Positions 8,558 through 17,658 of a stretch of DNA of 64,000 nucleotides are shown piece by piece. The stretch comes from Gemmatimonadota bacterium (GTDB lineage: Bacteria > Latescibacterota > UBA2968 > GCA-2709665): the NCBI GenBank assembly GCA_028874335.1, contig JAPPJY010000011.1, positions 1 through 64,000 of the forward strand, written 5' to 3'. The position numbers and the translations under genes were made by a program. Each line of letters opens with the position of its first letter. The first letter of the stretch is position 1. A model generated the notes under the pieces. That model did no database searches, was not told where the DNA came from, and worked only from the letters and a program-made list of their open reading frames with translations.

Positions 8558-10026
8558 ATCCTCAGGGCCTGACATCCATCAAGGAGCCCCTGGCGAAGCT
8601 GCTGGCGCAGGTGCCGCAGATAAACCATCCGCTGATCGGGCATGCGTATCACCTCGCCAACGCAAGCCACGAGGGACAGCATCGCGACGAGGGCCAGCCG
8701 TTCATCACCCATCCCATCGCCGTGGCGCTCATCCTGGCGTCCGAACTCGGCTTCGCCAGAGACACGGATATGATATCCGCCGCCCTGCTCCACGATGCCG
8801 CGGAAGACTCCGTCCTGACCCCCGACGAGGACATCCTTCCCACGTTCGGCGCCGGAGTGACCGAACTGGTGAAGGGCGTAACCAAAGTGGACGAATCCAG
8901 CACACGCAGCCGATCCGCCCGCCGGTCCGCAACGCTCCAGCGTCTCTTCACCGCCGCACACCGGGACCCGCGGGTACTCATTCTGAAACTGGCCGACCGC
9001 GTGCACAACATGCGCAGCATCGCGGGCATCAAGGATACCAGGCGCCAAAACCGGATTGCACAGGAAACTATCGACGTCTACGCGCCGCTCTCCCGCCTGC
9101 TGGGCATGGACCGAATTCGCAGGGAACTGGAAGACCGAAGCTTCGGCTGCCTGCACCCCAGAGTCCACCAGCAGCTTGTCAGCCTCATGCGGGGCGGTCC
9201 GCCGCAATCCTATCTGGATTTCCAGGCGGAGATGCGCAATATTGTCACCAACAACGGTATACGCACACGCATCCGACTTCAATCGAAGAGCCTGAGAAGC
9301 ATCTACGGCAAAGCCACGGGCGCGGGTTCCCGAGAGTCACACCTCCCGGTGGAGAACGTGCACGACCGGTACACCATCGTTGTCATCACGTCCAATCGTT
9401 ACACCTGCTACAGAACACTGGGTATCATCCATCACGGCTTCACCCCCCTAATGGATGGAATAAAGGACTTTATCGCCCTGCCCAAACGAAACGGCTATCA
9501 GGCGCTGCAGACAACGGTCATCCACAAGGGGCAGCGTTTTGAAGTTGCAGTCCAGACGCCATCCATGTACAGAATGGGTGAACTGGGCGTTGCGACCCTG
9601 CGCGGCGGGCAACTCCAGGAAGAGCGGAGAACCCGCTGGCTTCAGGAACTTGCCGAATGGCATGAGCACGGCGGGGCCGGGGTCCACTTCCTGGACGAAG
9701 TCAAACGCATGCTCTTTGTCCATGAAATGGCCGTTTTCACACCCAACGGCGATCCCATCATCCTGCCCGAGGGCGCCACCCTCACCGATTTCGCGTTTGC
9801 CGTCCATACGGACCTCGGCCTCCACTGCATCGGGGGCCGGATCAACGGGAAACCCGCATCGCGCTTCTCGGTTCTGAACTGGGGCGATACGATTGAAATT
9901 GATACCGCGCCCCACCAGCAGATCAAACGCGGCTGGCTGCGCTACGTAAAGACCTACCGGGCCCGGCGCCTGATCCGGCGGCACATCACCCGGGCCGAAT
10001 CGTCGGGCGAACAGATCATCGAATAA
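8554..10026 (+). CDS. RelA/SpoT-like protein with intact hydrolase and divergent synthetase domain
   Basis: A 490-residue (p)ppGpp-metabolism protein with HD hydrolase (about 25-175), synthetase (about 225-345) and TGS (about 385-450) domains; the usual C-terminal helical and ACT regions are absent. Hydrolase residues are intact: FITHP, ALLHDAAEDS and LADRVHNMRS. The synthetase keeps DFIALPKRNGYQ and a Glu in FEVAV. However, the usual R-x-K-x-x-Y-S-I-x-x-K element reads QSKSLRSIYGK, and the later IQIRT reads VAVQT. Hydrolysis is therefore likely and synthesis doubtful. The TTG start overlaps the dinG stop (TTGA). Confidence 0.85.
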   Translation: MNPQGLTSIKEPLAKLLAQVPQINHPLIGHAYHLANASHEGQHRDEGQPFITHPIAVALILASELGFARDTDMISAALLHDAAEDSVLTPDEDILPTFGAGVTELVKGVTKVDESSTRSRSARRSATLQRLFTAAHRDPRVLILKLADRVHNMRSIAGIKDTRRQNRIAQETIDVYAPLSRLLGMDRIRRELEDRSFGCLHPRVHQQLVSLMRGGPPQSYLDFQAEMRNIVTNNGIRTRIRLQSKSLRSIYGKATGAGSRESHLPVENVHDRYTIVVITSNRYTCYRTLGIIHHGFTPLMDGIKDFIALPKRNGYQALQTTVIHKGQRFEVAVQTPSMYRMGELGVATLRGGQLQEERRTRWLQELAEWHEHGGAGVHFLDEVKRMLFVHEMAVFTPNGDPIILPEGATLTDFAFAVHTDLGLHCIGGRINGKPASRFSVLNWGDTIEIDTAPHQQIKRGWLRYVKTYRARRLIRRHITRAESSGEQIIE

Positions 10027-10122
10027 CCGGAAATCCGCATCCGCGCCGCAGGCGCCGTATGCGGTGCGGCAATTCCGGTCGCCCATTGTTAACTTTGTCC
10101 GCATCGATACCGCGGGAGTCAT

Positions 10123-10464
10123 ATGTTGAGAACCCGACTTTTCCTCCTCGCTGCCCTGTTGACCCTCGCGGCCTGCGGCCGGGACGCCGAGCTTCTGAAA
10201 ACTGAAATCGCCGCGCAGGAAACGAAGGTCGCCGAGGCGCGGGCGATCTTTCGAACGGAACAGAAGCGTATGAAAACGCTGCAGGACAGCCTCGAAATCA
10301 ACATCCGGCACAACATCGCCCTGAGTCTGGACTCGACCACTGCCGCGTCGATTGAAAGCAAACGCCTGGTACTTCAGCGGACGATTGTCGAAACGGCGAA
10401 ACGCAACCTGGACAGCCAGGAGGAATTCCTGGCCCTCCTGAAAAAACGCCTGCAAGCCCACTGA
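10123..10464 (+). CDS. Small predicted lipoprotein with coiled coil
   Basis: A 113-residue protein with a typical lipoprotein signal (MLRTRLFLLAALLTLAAC; the lipobox LAAC gives Cys18). The mature part is almost wholly alpha-helical with heptad character (AELLKTEIAAQETKVAEARAIF and further), suggesting a periplasmic coiled coil anchored to a membrane. GGGAG lies before the ATG. It lies 96 bases after the Rel-like gene on the same strand. I recognise no family, and the function is unknown. Confidence 0.72.
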   Translation: MLRTRLFLLAALLTLAACGRDAELLKTEIAAQETKVAEARAIFRTEQKRMKTLQDSLEINIRHNIALSLDSTTAASIESKRLVLQRTIVETAKRNLDSQEEFLALLKKRLQAH

Positions 10465-10563
10465 TAACCCATAGCGGCCCGCGGAAAAGGCTGCTCTGCC
10501 GGCGAGGAGGCATCCGTCTGCGGCTCGCCTCGCGCCTGAAACGTGTTTCGAATGAGGTCCATC

Positions 10564-12864
10564 GTGAAAATTCCGCCGAAGGAAATCACGGTTGCGAATC
10601 GATTCATCTATTATTACGCCAACTTTGTTGATCGCTTTTACGGTTATGTCCTTCGCCGCGACGGCCGCAATGTGCCCGACGAGCACTACGTCGGGCGCAT
10701 GAAAGAGTCAGGGCCGTCGTCACGTTCCCGCCGAGGAAAGAAGACATCCCGTCCCGCGGTCCGACGCAGGTGGCGCGAACTGCGTCTGCCACAATCGCCT
10801 TCAGCAAGGGAACGATCGTCCGAAACGGTAACCGGAGAGATCGTGCTCTTTCTGTACCGCAAGCGTCTGATGCTGGGAACCTATTCTCATTGGATCTGGG
10901 GAAACCGGATCTGCGTTGTCGCGGAGGACGGGAGGCGCCTCGTCATTCGGAGAAAATCCCTGGTCTACCTGTCCGGCGTCGGCGTCAAGGACAATCGCGA
11001 CTTCCTCAGAACCTACGGGGCGTCGGTGCGCGCGCTGGCGAAGCACATCGATCTCGGAGAAGTCTGGCATGCTTTCAAGGACGACCACTCCGTTATGGAA
11101 ATCCCGGATATTGGCGCGCTCTACTGGGGCGACGATCCCGATCCCTCATGCTGGCTTGCGCTCTACATTCACCTCGATTCCGCCTGCCCGTACTTCATAC
11201 GGACCCGATTGGACGCCTGTCGTCCGCTCGAAGAAAACGAAGTCAAGAACCGAAGAGACCAACTCGCGGGAAGGCAGAAAATAAGCCACGAACGGGAGGA
11301 ATTTCTCTACTGGCTTGGGCGCGACGAAGAAGCCTACGATCCGGAGACACTTACGGAAAGGCAGCGCCTATGGCTTGAGCAGGTCAAACGCTACGCGCTG
11401 TGGGGATCCGATGCGGACGCGGGCGGGCGCACCCGGGAGATGCTCCGTCAAACTGCTGCCGGGAAAGGAAACCTTCAGCTGTACGCATTCGAACTGATGG
11501 TCGGGAAACGCATCTGGGACCCCGACGAAAATCTGGATCTCCTCCGCTCGGGTCTCGCACTTGATTTTCCGGCCGACGTCCTGAAAGAGGCCGACGATTT
11601 CAACCTCTCGCGAGTAATGAAAGGCCGTCGAAAACTCCGTCGCGCGTTTTTCGCCCTGCAGACCGATTCCGACGACCAGCCTGAACTCGCATTCTCGCTC
11701 AGACGCCGTTGGCGGGGAGGATACGAACTCGGAATCCACGTTCCGGATATTGCCGCCTGCATACCCGCGGGATCCGCACTGGACAGAAATGCGTCCGACA
11801 GGCTCGCAACGCTCCGGCTGCCCGACCTGTCGCTGACCATGCTGCCGCCGCGATTCGCAGACGACGTCGGCAGATTCAGCGTGAATCAGCATCGACCGGC
11901 GCTGAGCCTGCTATGGAGGCTCGATCGAAATCTGAATTTAGGGGACCTCCGCATTGTCCGCTCGGCGGTCAGGCTGCGAACCCGTCTCTCCAACGATGAG
12001 GTCGAAAAGATGGTTGAGGGGCGACACCATTCCCTCGCCGGAACCGTGCGACCCCTGAACGACGTCGCCAACACCCTCCGCAAAAAACGCAGCCGTAACG
12101 GGGCGTTTGAGAATTTCGGCCGCGTGCAGGTCAGGGCCGGAAGCAAGGGGAACGTCGTCCACCACACGGACCCGGCCCACCTCACAGCCGGAATTCACGA
12201 CGAAATGGCCCTGCTTGCCGCCGTCGAAACTGGAAAGTGGTGTGTGCATCACAAGATCCCCGCCATTTTCATTGTCCAGGATGCCGTCGAAAACCGCCGG
12301 GAACTCGAGGAGATCCGACATCCCGTCGTCCGCCGTCACGAAGTCCGCCGTCGCACCCCCTACCCGGCATACAGCGCCGAACCCGGCACACATTACAGCC
12401 TCGGAATTCGCGCACGCTGCGTAGCCGTCGCGCCCGGAGACCGTTACGTGGATCTGATGATCCAGAGACAGATCGTCCATCATTTGAAAACCGGCGAACC
12501 CCTTTACTCCGCCGCTGAACTCGATCCCGTCCGGTTTCGAGCACACGAGGAAAACGCGCGCCACGCGAAGCTGCGCTTCCGTCGCGAACGCTACATGATT
12601 CTGAAACAGCTTGCGGCATCAGCCGACCGGGTTCTTTCCGCGGTCGTACTACATACCGGGCGCAACGGCACCCTGGTTGAACTCGAGGCGTATCCCGTCA
12701 AAACCCGGGTCCATGCACACGGCCCCGTAAACGCGGGCGACACGCTTCAACTTCGCCTGACCGGCGTCGACCGCTGGCGCGGCAACCCCCGTTTTCACGT
12801 ACTGCAGGCGTCCCCGGAAACGCGAACGGGGGCGGACAGAGATATCACCTTAGCAGCCCGTTGA
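10564..12864 (+). CDS. Divergent RNase II/R (RNB) family protein, catalytic residues doubtful
   Basis: A 766-residue relative of RNase II. The RNB fold is recognisable from about residue 360: YELGIHVPDIAACIP, LRLPDLSLTMLPPRF, then HDEMALLAA and HYSLGIRARC, and DRYVDLMIQRQIVHH where active enzymes have RRYxDLxxHR. A C-terminal S1-like strand set follows (VVLHTGRNGTLVELEAYPV). The expected DxxxRDxDDA cluster is not clear; FALQTDSDDQPELAFSL aligns poorly, so activity is uncertain. The GTG at 10564 is chosen because GAGGT lies five bases upstream; ATG 10552 and GTG 10543 are alternatives. Its stop codon lies inside element A, copy 2. Confidence 0.72.
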   Translation: MKIPPKEITVANRFIYYYANFVDRFYGYVLRRDGRNVPDEHYVGRMKESGPSSRSRRGKKTSRPAVRRRWRELRLPQSPSARERSSETVTGEIVLFLYRKRLMLGTYSHWIWGNRICVVAEDGRRLVIRRKSLVYLSGVGVKDNRDFLRTYGASVRALAKHIDLGEVWHAFKDDHSVMEIPDIGALYWGDDPDPSCWLALYIHLDSACPYFIRTRLDACRPLEENEVKNRRDQLAGRQKISHEREEFLYWLGRDEEAYDPETLTERQRLWLEQVKRYALWGSDADAGGRTREMLRQTAAGKGNLQLYAFELMVGKRIWDPDENLDLLRSGLALDFPADVLKEADDFNLSRVMKGRRKLRRAFFALQTDSDDQPELAFSLRRRWRGGYELGIHVPDIAACIPAGSALDRNASDRLATLRLPDLSLTMLPPRFADDVGRFSVNQHRPALSLLWRLDRNLNLGDLRIVRSAVRLRTRLSNDEVEKMVEGRHHSLAGTVRPLNDVANTLRKKRSRNGAFENFGRVQVRAGSKGNVVHHTDPAHLTAGIHDEMALLAAVETGKWCVHHKIPAIFIVQDAVENRRELEEIRHPVVRRHEVRRRTPYPAYSAEPGTHYSLGIRARCVAVAPGDRYVDLMIQRQIVHHLKTGEPLYSAAELDPVRFRAHEENARHAKLRFRRERYMILKQLAASADRVLSAVVLHTGRNGTLVELEAYPVKTRVHAHGPVNAGDTLQLRLTGVDRWRGNPRFHVLQASPETRTGADRDITLAAR

Positions 12865-13016
12865 AAAAGTCCATCCGGGCTGCGGCCGGCCCCTGCGGTC
12901 GAAATACTGCGTTGCGCTCCCTCGCCGAATCGCAGGATGGGACTCGGTCGCGCGCCTTGTCTTCGTCCACAATGGCTCGGCCTCGCCTGCAGAGCGACTT
13001 TCTCAACGGACTGTTA
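12850..13016. mobile_element. MITE-like element A, copy 2 (intact)
   Basis: A 167-bp non-coding element with imperfect inverted ends (left TTAGCAGCCCGTTGAAAAAG; right complement CTAACAGTCCGTTGAGAAAG). It is nearly identical to the split copy at 866-1196. Its left end supplies the final codons and TGA stop of the upstream RNB-family gene. Its right end sits directly against the GGAG Shine-Dalgarno of the next gene. Confidence 0.82.
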
Positions 13017-13026
13017 GGAGATCCGG

Positions 13027-14592
13027 ATGAACGATAATTCAGGCTTGATCGCACACTGGAAGCTGGAGGGCGACTGCCGGGACCACGCGGGTGTCAGCCA
13101 CGGCGAGAATCACGGCGTCGCGTTTTCACCCGACGGGGCCCGGTTCGACGGTCGAGGCGCCCATATCCTGGTCCCCTCCGCCCGGCCGCTCCACTTCGGC
13201 GCGGATGACTTCTCCATATCCGTCCACGTACATACCGACGAAATCCTGGATGACGTACCCGGGGATATCCTCAGCAAATACGACCCCGACACGCGCACGG
13301 GCGTCAACTTCGGACTGGCGAACAACGCCGGCGTGACGGCAGCCCAGGCCAACTACCGCCACCTTCATTTCGGCATCGACAGCGGTCATACCGGCAAATG
13401 GATCGATTGCGGCCGCCCCGGAAACAACCTGCGCGTCTACTCTCTTTGCGTGTTCGAGGGCGACCTGTACGCGGGCACGTTCGAGACGGGCGCCGACGAG
13501 TCAGGAGGCGTCTACCGGTACGATGGCGACGCGGGATGGATCGACTGCGGGCATCCGGACAGGTGCAATACCATGGCGTCGCTCTGCGTGTTCAACGGCA
13601 CGCTGTACGCGGGCTCGTCCAGGTACAAGGCCGGAGGTTCCGCCCTTCCGGAGTCCGAGAACCAGAACCCGGGAGGCAACATGTTCAGGTACGAGGGCGG
13701 TTCCGAATGGACGCCCATCGGCCGCATGGAAGGCGCCGACTCCTGCGCCGGAATGGCCGTCTACCGGGGCAGGCTCTACGCAATCCCCCTCTACAGCCAG
13801 GGCGTTTTCCGCTACGATGGCGATGACGTCTGGAGTCACTGCGGCACCCCGGGCCGGCGCATGATGTCCCTGGGCGTCTTCAACGGCAATCTATACGGCG
13901 CGGGAAACGAAGGAGACTACGCCGGCGGCGTCTTCCGATACGACGGGGGGACCGGCTGGGACCACGCCGGCGGTCAGGAGGGCGTGAACCAGGTCTATTC
14001 CTTTGCCGCCCACAACGGCAGACTCCACGTGGGCACCTGGCCGGAGGGCAAGGTCTTTCGCGACGACGGCAATGACCCATGGACGTGCGCCGGACGCCTG
14101 GGAGAGGAAATGGAAGTCATGGCGATGGCCGTCTACAACGGCAAGCTCTACGCCGGCACGTTGCCCCTTGGCCAGGTGTACCGGTACGACGGGGGCGACA
14201 CCTGGACCCTGACCGGCCAGCTCGATACAACTCCGGACGTCAGATACCGCCGGGTCTGGTCCATGGCCGTCTACCGGGGAAGACTGTTCGGGGGCACGCT
14301 GCCGTCCGGCCGCGTCTACGCTTTGGAGGCCGGCGCGAACGTGAGTCACGATCACGAACTCGCGCCGGGTTGGCGGCATCTTGTGGCGGTCCGGCGGAAC
14401 AACCGCCTCCTGCTCTACGTGGACGGCAAGCACGTTTCCGAATCCACGACCTTCGATGCCTCGGAATTCGACCTCACGAACGATAAGCCACTGAAGATCG
14501 GCGCGGGAGGGGTGGACTCCCTCAACGGGCGCCTCAGGGATCTTCGCCTTTACCGCCGCGCACTGACAGTCGAGGAAATTGCAAACTGGTAA
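13027..14592 (+). CDS. LamG/concanavalin-like protein with an inserted seven-repeat propeller
   Basis: A 521-residue protein. Residues 1 to about 115 begin a LamG-type jelly roll (GLIAHWKLEGDCRDHAG, FDGRGAHILVPS, FSISVHVHTDE). Residues about 123-438 hold seven repeats of the form W-x-x-x-G ... sxxVYNGxLYAG ... GxVYRYDGG, each long enough for a beta-propeller blade. Residues about 439-521 complete the LamG fold (GWRHLVAVRRNNRLLLYVDGKHV and GRLRDLRLYRRALTVEEI). No signal peptide is visible. It lies upstream of two ceramidase-like genes. A carbohydrate- or ligand-binding role is an inference. Confidence 0.8.
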   Translation: MNDNSGLIAHWKLEGDCRDHAGVSHGENHGVAFSPDGARFDGRGAHILVPSARPLHFGADDFSISVHVHTDEILDDVPGDILSKYDPDTRTGVNFGLANNAGVTAAQANYRHLHFGIDSGHTGKWIDCGRPGNNLRVYSLCVFEGDLYAGTFETGADESGGVYRYDGDAGWIDCGHPDRCNTMASLCVFNGTLYAGSSRYKAGGSALPESENQNPGGNMFRYEGGSEWTPIGRMEGADSCAGMAVYRGRLYAIPLYSQGVFRYDGDDVWSHCGTPGRRMMSLGVFNGNLYGAGNEGDYAGGVFRYDGGTGWDHAGGQEGVNQVYSFAAHNGRLHVGTWPEGKVFRDDGNDPWTCAGRLGEEMEVMAMAVYNGKLYAGTLPLGQVYRYDGGDTWTLTGQLDTTPDVRYRRVWSMAVYRGRLFGGTLPSGRVYALEAGANVSHDHELAPGWRHLVAVRRNNRLLLYVDGKHVSESTTFDASEFDLTNDKPLKIGAGGVDSLNGRLRDLRLYRRALTVEEIANW

Positions 14593-14688
14593 GTGCCGCG
14601 TCAGAAAAGACAGACCGGCTTTTATCGGGCCCGCCGCAAGGGACACGGGTCGAACCCGATTACAGGCCGACATTCCGGGAGATCCGCG

Positions 14689-15870
14689 ATGTTAAGAGCA
14701 GGCGCCTCAAGAGTCAACATCACCCCGTTTCTGGGCGGTCCGATGGCCGGCTATTCGGCCCGCGACCGGGGAAGCGAGAGCATCCACGACGAACTCCACG
14801 CGAAGGCGCTGGTGCTGGATGACGGCAAAACCGGCGTCGCGCTGATTACAACCGACCTCATCGGCATCCACCGGGAACTCGCGGCGCACGTTCGAAGGCT
14901 TGTAGAAGAGGGTGTCGGAATCGGTCCCGACCGCGTGTGGATGACCGGGTCCCACACCCATTTCGGTCCTGCGGTCAGCCAGGGCGGGGCGGAGGACGAC
15001 GAAGCGGATCCCTATGACCGGTCGTATGCGGAGGTGCTGGCGGCGAAGCTGACCACGGCCGTCAAGCTCGCGCACGACCGGCTTCGACCCGCCCGCATCG
15101 GCGCAGGCGCCATCCGCGCCGAAGGCATCAGCTACAACCGGCGGCTCATCCGGCACGACGGAAAGGTACAAATGAGCCTCACGCTGCCGCCCCCCTACGA
15201 GGGATTGAAGTTCGGCCCGGTGGATCCGGAAGTCGGCCTTCTGAAGATCGAAGGAGAAGCCGACGGCGACACCATCGCCTCGCTTGTCAACTTCGCCTGT
15301 CATCCCGTGTCCAGCACAGACCGCATGTATGAGCTCACGGCCGACTATCCGGGATACGCCATGGACCTGATCGAGTCCGTGGAGGGCGGCGTCTGCCTGT
15401 TCGCCCTGGGCTGCGCGGGCAATATCGTACCCATCCAGCGCAAGGGCCGGTCCAAACGCCAGGTGGGCCTGTCGCTCGGCGGCTGTGCGCTCAAGGCGCT
15501 GCAGTGGATTCAGACGTCGGACCGGGTCTGCATCCGCGCCGCAAGAAGGACAATCGACCTGCCCCTGCGCAATGGTCGTGCCAGAGTCCGCAAGACGCGC
15601 ACCACGGAAATCCAGGTGTTCTGGCTTGGCGACATCCCGGTCATAGGGCTGCCGGGGGAAGTGTTCGTCGAACTCGGGCTTCGTATCAAGAAAGCCCTGA
15701 ATACCAGTCCGGTCCTGGTCGTCAGCCTGAGTAACGACAGTGCAGGATACATTCCGGTTCGCCGGGCATACCGCGAGGGGGGCTATGAATCCCGCGTGTC
15801 TCCGTACGCCCCAGGCTGTGGTGAACAACTCGTGAAAGAAGCCCTGGACCTGGCCGAATCGATCCGATAG
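14689..15870 (+). CDS. Neutral/alkaline non-lysosomal ceramidase-like protein (short form)
   Basis: A 393-residue protein resembling the N-terminal metal-binding domain of neutral ceramidases. Conserved elements are AGASRVNITP, GYSARDRG, the zinc-type histidine motif TGSHTHFGP, NFACHPVSS and ALGCAGNIVP, with ISYNRR between. The start at 14689 has GGGAG upstream and matches the family start; an upstream ATG at 14593 has no support. There is no signal peptide, unlike the paralogue at 16339. Such short proteins are common in Planctomycetes-like genomes and their substrate is usually unknown; cleavage of an amide or ester is an inference. Confidence 0.85.
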   Translation: MLRAGASRVNITPFLGGPMAGYSARDRGSESIHDELHAKALVLDDGKTGVALITTDLIGIHRELAAHVRRLVEEGVGIGPDRVWMTGSHTHFGPAVSQGGAEDDEADPYDRSYAEVLAAKLTTAVKLAHDRLRPARIGAGAIRAEGISYNRRLIRHDGKVQMSLTLPPPYEGLKFGPVDPEVGLLKIEGEADGDTIASLVNFACHPVSSTDRMYELTADYPGYAMDLIESVEGGVCLFALGCAGNIVPIQRKGRSKRQVGLSLGGCALKALQWIQTSDRVCIRAARRTIDLPLRNGRARVRKTRTTEIQVFWLGDIPVIGLPGEVFVELGLRIKKALNTSPVLVVSLSNDSAGYIPVRRAYREGGYESRVSPYAPGCGEQLVKEALDLAESIR

Positions 15871-16338
15871 GTAATGTTACCGGGTTCATATTATAGTATA
15901 CATCCACGTATTCTGACGTACGGCGCATAGACGACGATCATTTGCCACTTTTGGTAACAAACGCTATTCTCAGGTCACGTGTGTACGCGACCTCGCCGTC
16001 TAATCGCGTCAATTGTATGACGCTCCCCGTAATAATCCTTCTGTGCCTTATGTGCTTCTCTTAGCCATTGATCCACCAAAAGCAATAGCCACAAAAGGCA
16101 CAAAAACACAAAATGGGAAAGGTTTTATTCTGTGACCTGAGTGGGGTAACGAACAACGCCCAGATTCCATCCGGACGGTTGGCGTTTCATGCCACAGGTT
16201 GGCTTTGGGTCCTTCTGTGCCTTTTGTGCTTTTTGTGGTAAAATAACGGTTGTTTTCGTTCGAATTAAGTCTGGTAGCGTCAACCATTTAACGCTCCCCG
16301 CAATAGGTACAACGACCCCTGCCTCGAGGGACAAGGCA
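15871..16338. repeat. Repeat-bearing intergenic region with 29-bp direct repeats and inverted GTGCCTTTTGTG words
   Basis: No gene is visible in this 468-base gap. An imperfect 29-bp direct repeat (GCGTCAAYYRT..ACGCTCCCCG type) lies at 16006-16034 and 16277-16305 and brackets a 300-bp unit. Inside it, CTTCTGTGCCTTTTGTGCTT-like sequence occurs at about 16036 and 16211-16238 in one direction and, complemented, at about 16090-16110. Such CACAAAAGGCACAAA repeats are frequent in planctomycete and verrucomicrobial genomes, as I recall. Confidence 0.65.
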
Positions 16339-17658
16339 ATGCTGATGTCGATACTTGCGATTCTGCTACTCATTGCCGCGGTGCTGCACATAACGAGATC
16401 GCGTGCCTCAGCCGCCGAAGTCGCGTTTGCAGCCGGCGCGGCCAGGACCGACATCACGCCCGATCCGGCGATGGCGAACTGGGTAGACGGGAGACCCTAC
16501 GACGGGGTCCTGGATCCGCTCGCCCTGCGAGGGCTCGTTCTCTCGGACGGCGCTACCGAGTTCGCTCTGATCTGCTGGGACCTCATCGACGCCACGGAGG
16601 AATGCGTCATCGACGCGCGCCGGGCGGTTCGCGGCGCAACGGGCATCCCCGAATCGCACGTCCTCGTGGCCGCCTCGCACACCCACTCCTCGCCCCGTTC
16701 TCCGTATGTCCCGTCCACGTTTCCCGGCCGAAAGAGCGAACGGCTGAGAGCCATACTCGACGATCCCGTCTTCGAGGCCTGGAGCCGGCTTCTGCCGGAA
16801 AGATGCGCGGACGTCCTGAAACGGGCGCAGGGCCGCCTGCAGCCCGTCACGTTGAACATCGGCCGTGCGAACGTCTCGGAATGGTTGTTCAACCGGCGGC
16901 CCCTGGACCCCGACGGCAACGTCGTAACAATGTTCCGGCCCAAAGATCCGCATACGCTTCCCAACGGACTGCGTTTCGGATCGCTGGACCCCACCCTGAC
17001 CGTGCTCACCCTCCAGGGCGCGGACAACACCAGCGTCGCCACCATTTACAGCCTGCCCTGCCACTCCGTTTCCATCTACCCCTTCCACCGCGGGGTTTCG
17101 GCCGACTGGCCGGGACCGGCCAATGAGCGGATTTCCGAAGTCCTGGGAGGCGAGACCTTCTTCCTGCAGGGTTGCGCGGGCGACGTCGTTCCGGTCGCGC
17201 GAGGAGAAGAAGCGCGTACGGAAATGGCCCGTTTCTTCGCGGAACGGGCCATCGCTGCGGCTCGGAACTCCCACCGCCTGCCGTCGTCACCTCTGAGGAT
17301 TTCAACCGGGGTCGCCGGCCTGCCGCTCGTATCCGAGGCGCGAAAACAAACAGGCGCCGACATCCGGCCGGTGGAGATTCAGGTGGTTGTCTGCGGACCC
17401 TTCGGCCTGGCCGTGCTGCCCGGAGAACCCCTCAACGGGCTCGCACGCGAGATTCAGGCGCGTTCACCCCTCCCGCACACGCTTGTCATCGGCTATGCCA
17501 ACGGCCGCGGCGTGAGTTACGTCGGACTTCCCGGAGAAAAAGCCAGAGGCGGGTACGAAGCCGGCGCGGGCCAGGGTACCGAAGAAGCCGGCGACTTTCT
17601 CATTCAGACGGCCGTTCGGCTTCTGCAGGAGACGATTGACGGCAACTCGGAGGATTGA
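16339..17658 (+). CDS. Neutral/alkaline non-lysosomal ceramidase-like protein, exported
   Basis: A 439-residue paralogue of the preceding ceramidase-like protein, beginning with an apparent signal peptide (hydrophobic LMSILAILLLIAAVLHI followed by SRASAAE). Conserved elements include AGAARTDITP, the histidine motif AASHTHSSPRSP, LPCHSVS, LQGCAGDVVPVARG and the C-terminal VIGYANGRGVSYVGLP. The upstream frame runs through a repeat and is rejected; ATG at 16339 or 16345 starts the signal peptide. It is expected to act outside the cytoplasm on a lipid amide or related substrate. The last 59 bases overlap the convergent Gfo/Idh/MocA gene. Confidence 0.85.
   Translation: MLMSILAILLLIAAVLHITRSRASAAEVAFAAGAARTDITPDPAMANWVDGRPYDGVLDPLALRGLVLSDGATEFALICWDLIDATEECVIDARRAVRGATGIPESHVLVAASHTHSSPRSPYVPSTFPGRKSERLRAILDDPVFEAWSRLLPERCADVLKRAQGRLQPVTLNIGRANVSEWLFNRRPLDPDGNVVTMFRPKDPHTLPNGLRFGSLDPTLTVLTLQGADNTSVATIYSLPCHSVSIYPFHRGVSADWPGPANERISEVLGGETFFLQGCAGDVVPVARGEEARTEMARFFAERAIAAARNSHRLPSSPLRISTGVAGLPLVSEARKQTGADIRPVEIQVVVCGPFGLAVLPGEPLNGLAREIQARSPLPHTLVIGYANGRGVSYVGLPGEKARGGYEAGAGQGTEEAGDFLIQTAVRLLQETIDGNSED

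Noticed and set aside
14640-14680. GGTCGAACCCGATTACAG resembles the T-arm and end of a tRNA
   Set aside because: No acceptor stem, anticodon arm or D-arm can be paired upstream within 90 bases.
16189-16338. Upstream extension of the second ceramidase-like gene rich in Phe and Cys
   Set aside because: It is a translation of the GTGCCTTTTGTG-type repeat; the signal peptide starting at 16339 is a better beginning.
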